64,000 nt of DNA from Winogradskyella sediminis (GTDB lineage Bacteria; Bacteroidota; Bacteroidia; Flavobacteriales; Flavobacteriaceae): the NCBI RefSeq assembly GCF_003387355.1, contig NZ_QUNH01000002.1, positions 599,606 to 663,605 on the forward strand, written 5' to 3'. Below are positions 61,584 to 64,000 of the stretch, piece by piece. The first letter of the stretch is position 1. Each line of letters begins with the position of its first letter. The position numbers and the translations under genes were made by a program. The notes under the pieces are model-generated. The model was given only the letters and a program-made list of their open reading frames with translations, made no database searches and had not been told where the DNA came from.

Positions 61584-62978
61584 ATGACGAAAAAAAAAGG
61601 CATTCATTTCGAAATTTCAGAACGTAAGATTCTTCTTAGGGTTCTAGATTTACTAATGGTATTCTTAGGCGTCTATATTTTAAGTCTATTTTTTCATTTT
61701 GAATATATCGAAATGCGTATTGAAAATAGTGTAGCTATACTGCTGTTAGGCATTTACGTGATGCTATTTGGAACTATTTTTGAACTCTATGATCTTCAAA
61801 AAGCGAGTCGTTTTGATAGTACCTTTAAAAATGTCATTTTAACCGCTTCCACAGTGGTGCTATTTTATTTATTGACTCCCATTTTATCACCAGTACTGCC
61901 CAATGAGCGCATGCAGATACTGTACCTATATTTAGCAATCATTCTGTCTATTTTATTATGGAGACTGATTTATGTTAATTTAATAGAGTCTCCGAGATTT
62001 TATAAACGCGTTCTCTTAGTTGGTGAAATATCTAATATTGAAGGTTTAGTAAAAGCTTTAAATACCTCAGATCCTAATTATAAAATTGTAGGTTTTATTA
62101 ATAGTGAAGCTTCTTCAGTTGAGGCCATAAAATATAAAGGGCTTCCAGAGTTTGAGGCTAACGACTTTTTAGAGACCATTAAAAAGGAAAAAATTTCTGA
62201 AATCTTAGTGGCTAGTTTTAATTCGGAAGCGATAATGTCCGAAGTTTATCACGATTTAATTACATTATTAGAGCGTGGTTTTAAAATAAGGGATTATACT
62301 CAGGTTTATGAAGAATTACTACATAAAGTGCCCATTCAATTTGTAGGAAAAGATTTCTATAAGTATTTTCCTTTCAGTCGCAGTAATGAGAATAAGTTGT
62401 ACATATTTATACAGCGTGCCTTCGATATTATTTTTGCTATTATCGGTTTATTATTCGGAATACTATTATTGCCGTTTATACTCATTGGTAACTCAATTGG
62501 AAATAAAGGCCCTTTATTTTATACACAAGAGCGCGTGGGTAAAAATGGAGTGCCTTTTAATATTTTAAAACTAAGAAGCATGGTGGTTAATGCCGAAGCT
62601 GAAGGTGTTAAATGGGCGAAAAAAAATGACTCAAGGATTACTGCTTTTGGTATGTTTCTTAGACGTTCTCGCCTCGATGAAATTCCACAATTTTATAATG
62701 TTTTAAAAGGTGAAATGAGTGTTATAGGACCGCGTCCTGAACGTCCTTTCTTTGTAAACGAGTTAGCTCGAATTATTCCGTTTTACGAAACTAGACATAT
62801 GATAAATCCTGGCTTAACTGGTTGGGCTCAAGTTAAAACACGCTACGGTTCTTCTGTAGATGATAGCTTAACTAAACTTCAGTACGACTTGTTTTATATC
62901 AAACACCGCAGTGTGTTTTTAGATTTTAACATTTTTATTAAGACCTTGAGTACAATACTTTATTACAGAGGGCAGTAG
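61584..62978 (+). CDS. polyprenyl glycosylphosphotransferase, WcaJ-like (full length)
   Basis: A 464-residue enzyme that initiates glycan assembly by loading a sugar phosphate on undecaprenyl phosphate. Four membrane helices in the first 130 residues and a CoA-binding-like cytosolic domain (about 135-265) precede the fifth membrane segment and the catalytic domain (ILKLRSM, RRSRLDEIPQFYNV and VIGPRPERPFF). It closes the locus, while a minimal form of the same enzyme class opens it (25051). Flavobacterial loci often put this gene at one end. Two initiators imply two glycans, or one that can be started in two ways. Confidence 0.94.
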   Translation: MTKKKGIHFEISERKILLRVLDLLMVFLGVYILSLFFHFEYIEMRIENSVAILLLGIYVMLFGTIFELYDLQKASRFDSTFKNVILTASTVVLFYLLTPILSPVLPNERMQILYLYLAIILSILLWRLIYVNLIESPRFYKRVLLVGEISNIEGLVKALNTSDPNYKIVGFINSEASSVEAIKYKGLPEFEANDFLETIKKEKISEILVASFNSEAIMSEVYHDLITLLERGFKIRDYTQVYEELLHKVPIQFVGKDFYKYFPFSRSNENKLYIFIQRAFDIIFAIIGLLFGILLLPFILIGNSIGNKGPLFYTQERVGKNGVPFNILKLRSMVVNAEAEGVKWAKKNDSRITAFGMFLRRSRLDEIPQFYNVLKGEMSVIGPRPERPFFVNELARIIPFYETRHMINPGLTGWAQVKTRYGSSVDDSLTKLQYDLFYIKHRSVFLDFNIFIKTLSTILYYRGQ

Positions 62979-63011
62979 GGTTAGGTGTTAGGTATGAGGT
63001 ATTAGGTTGGG
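62977..63011. repeat. five heptamers of GGTATTA type at a stop codon
   Basis: AGGGTTA, GGTGTTA, GGTATGA, GGTATTA and GGTTGGG follow on the TAG stop of the glycosylphosphotransferase gene on its coding strand. Confidence 0.65.
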
Positions 63012-63087
63012 TTTAAAAAGTGTTTTTGTAAATGAGATCCATTAGCGAAAACATGTCTACTTTTCTCTTAATGCTAAAGTCAGAGGT

Positions 63088-64000
63088 TTAATGGCTTGAA
63101 TCTTTATTAAACCATTTTATTAAGAAAAGGTATCTTATGACCAGTGCTATGAGTAACGGTATCAATGCTATTGTGAACACTTGAATACCACCAATCCAGT
63201 GAAATACTAGGAGTGCGAGCATAATAACTAAAAATTTGAGGAAACGTATTATCCTATTTTTAAACATTGGTTTTAATAGCAATATAAATACAATACTATT
63301 TAATGGAAAAGCCCACAATAAGTTGTAATTATGAGCGGTTGCCGAATGGTCTGTTCCAAACCATAAAAACAAGATGAGCACACCGATGAATCCTGTAATA
63401 CCGAATAGAAAAAGGTCTAACCATTTACTTCGTGTGTTGTTTTTATAATCCTTATAAGTTATATACATTATAATAATGCTTAACAGTCCAACGATAATCA
63501 ACGGACTAAATAAAATAAGTGCATCTGAATTATTTTCCTTTTTCTGATATAAAACAGTCGATTTAGTTACTAATTTTTCCGAAGCATTTTTTTGTGCCGT
63601 CTCAAAAAAATCATGAATGTATTTGGGTAAAAACATATATTCAGAAGAAGATGCTTGTTTGTCAATAACAGCACCAAGCGCTATGTCAATACCAAAACTA
63701 CCCCAAGTATTTAGGCCTACATGCTCATGTATAAGATCCCTAAATGTTTTAGGCTCTATGACATCTGGTTGAATAAAAGTTATCTTTTTCGTTGTATTTA
63801 ATTGCGTTACATCTCTAATTCTAGTTGCACAATTATCATAGAAAAAATCGTATAAATAGCGTCGGTTTTCTGGTTTATAGTTATTTTCTAAATAGTTAAA
63901 TAAGTCTTGCTTTTCTTTATTTGAAAGATTTAGAACCTGCTCTTGTATTGTGCGGTTAGCGCTAGTGTAAGCATAATAAAAACGATCGAAATTATGTCTG
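63088..64000 (-). CDS. Lnb/DUF4105 periplasmic-domain membrane protein (partial)
   Basis: The frame is open from the window edge (63999) down to 63088, so the start lies beyond the window and the Met at 63636 is internal. The visible 304 residues begin with RHNFDRFYYAYTSANRTIQE and contain YDFFYDNCATRIRDV, the characteristic Cys motif of the DUF4105/Lnb N-terminal periplasmic domain. A hydrophobic region with about five membrane segments follows (starting near LILFSPLIIVGLL), ending in a short basic tail. Lnb-type proteins act on lipoproteins (N-acylation), which is known from Gram-positive Lnb; whether the Bacteroidota members do so is not established. It is not part of the polysaccharide locus. 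Confidence 0.85.
   Translation of the reverse strand, partial: RHNFDRFYYAYTSANRTIQEQVLNLSNKEKQDLFNYLENNYKPENRRYLYDFFYDNCATRIRDVTQLNTTKKITFIQPDVIEPKTFRDLIHEHVGLNTWGSFGIDIALGAVIDKQASSSEYMFLPKYIHDFFETAQKNASEKLVTKSTVLYQKKENNSDALILFSPLIIVGLLSIIIMYITYKDYKNNTRSKWLDLFLFGITGFIGVLILFLWFGTDHSATAHNYNLLWAFPLNSIVFILLLKPMFKNRIIRFLKFLVIMLALLVFHWIGGIQVFTIALIPLLIALVIRYLFLIKWFNKDSSH

Noticed and set aside
1-64000. CRISPR arrays, tRNA or rRNA genes, transposases, integrases
   Set aside because: I looked for regular spaced repeats, cloverleaf-like sequence, and transposase or integrase motifs and saw none.

Overview
The window looks like a chromosomal piece of a marine-type member of the Flavobacteriaceae (Bacteroidota). 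Evidence: low GC; Bacteroidota-type promoters (TTG about 19 bases before TAnnTTTG, e.g. 16739-16768 and 21557-21587); a long Bacteroidota-style SecA without the C-terminal zinc motif; DUF6090, Lnb/DUF4105 and DUF2795 proteins; and little Shine-Dalgarno signal. The genus cannot be fixed from sequence alone. Positions 1-21506 are a mixed housekeeping and accessory region, mostly on the minus strand: a repeat-rich exported protein, an M23 peptidase-like protein, an APC amino-acid transporter, an S9 peptidase, a small heat-shock protein, small lipoproteins and hypotheticals, DUF305, a frameshifted DUF6090 gene beside a beta-barrel gene (the pair bounded by a 10-base inverted repeat), secA, DUF2795, a PduO-type cobalamin adenosyltransferase, a LolD/MacB-like ABC ATPase, a methyltransferase and an ABC-F ATPase. 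Positions 21610-62978 are one very large extracellular or surface polysaccharide locus, almost entirely on the plus strand. It opens with a Wza-like export lipoprotein, a Wzc-like tyrosine autokinase with a Tyr-Gly tail, a small initiating sugar-phosphate transferase, and a TviB/TviC-like pair predicted to make UDP-GlcNAcA/UDP-GalNAcA. A Wzm/Wzt ABC exporter follows. The long body holds six GT2 and nine GT4 glycosyltransferases, one unclassified probable glycosyltransferase, four sulfotransferases of different subfamilies, a DegT aminotransferase with a NeuD/PglD-like acetyltransferase, an asparagine-synthase-like protein, a LbH acyltransferase, an MBOAT/SGNH O-acylation pair and a Wzy/O-antigen-ligase-like protein. 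It closes with a second, full-length polyprenyl glycosylphosphotransferase. The likely product is a sulfated, O-acylated, uronic- and amino-sugar-containing glycan. The locus mixes the hallmarks of Wzy-type and ABC-type assembly, and no Wzx flippase is visible. Signs of remodelling include a decayed gene (34398-34714), an inserted divergent hypothetical pair around a 0.75 kb noncoding stretch (35691-37524), two GT2 genes that share only their N-terminal third, tandemly duplicated GT4 genes, and long overlaps between genes. Heptamer tandem repeats begin at TAG stop codons in four places and lie downstream in the direction of transcription. The right edge cuts an Lnb/DUF4105 membrane protein on the minus strand, whose visible reading frame runs to the window end.
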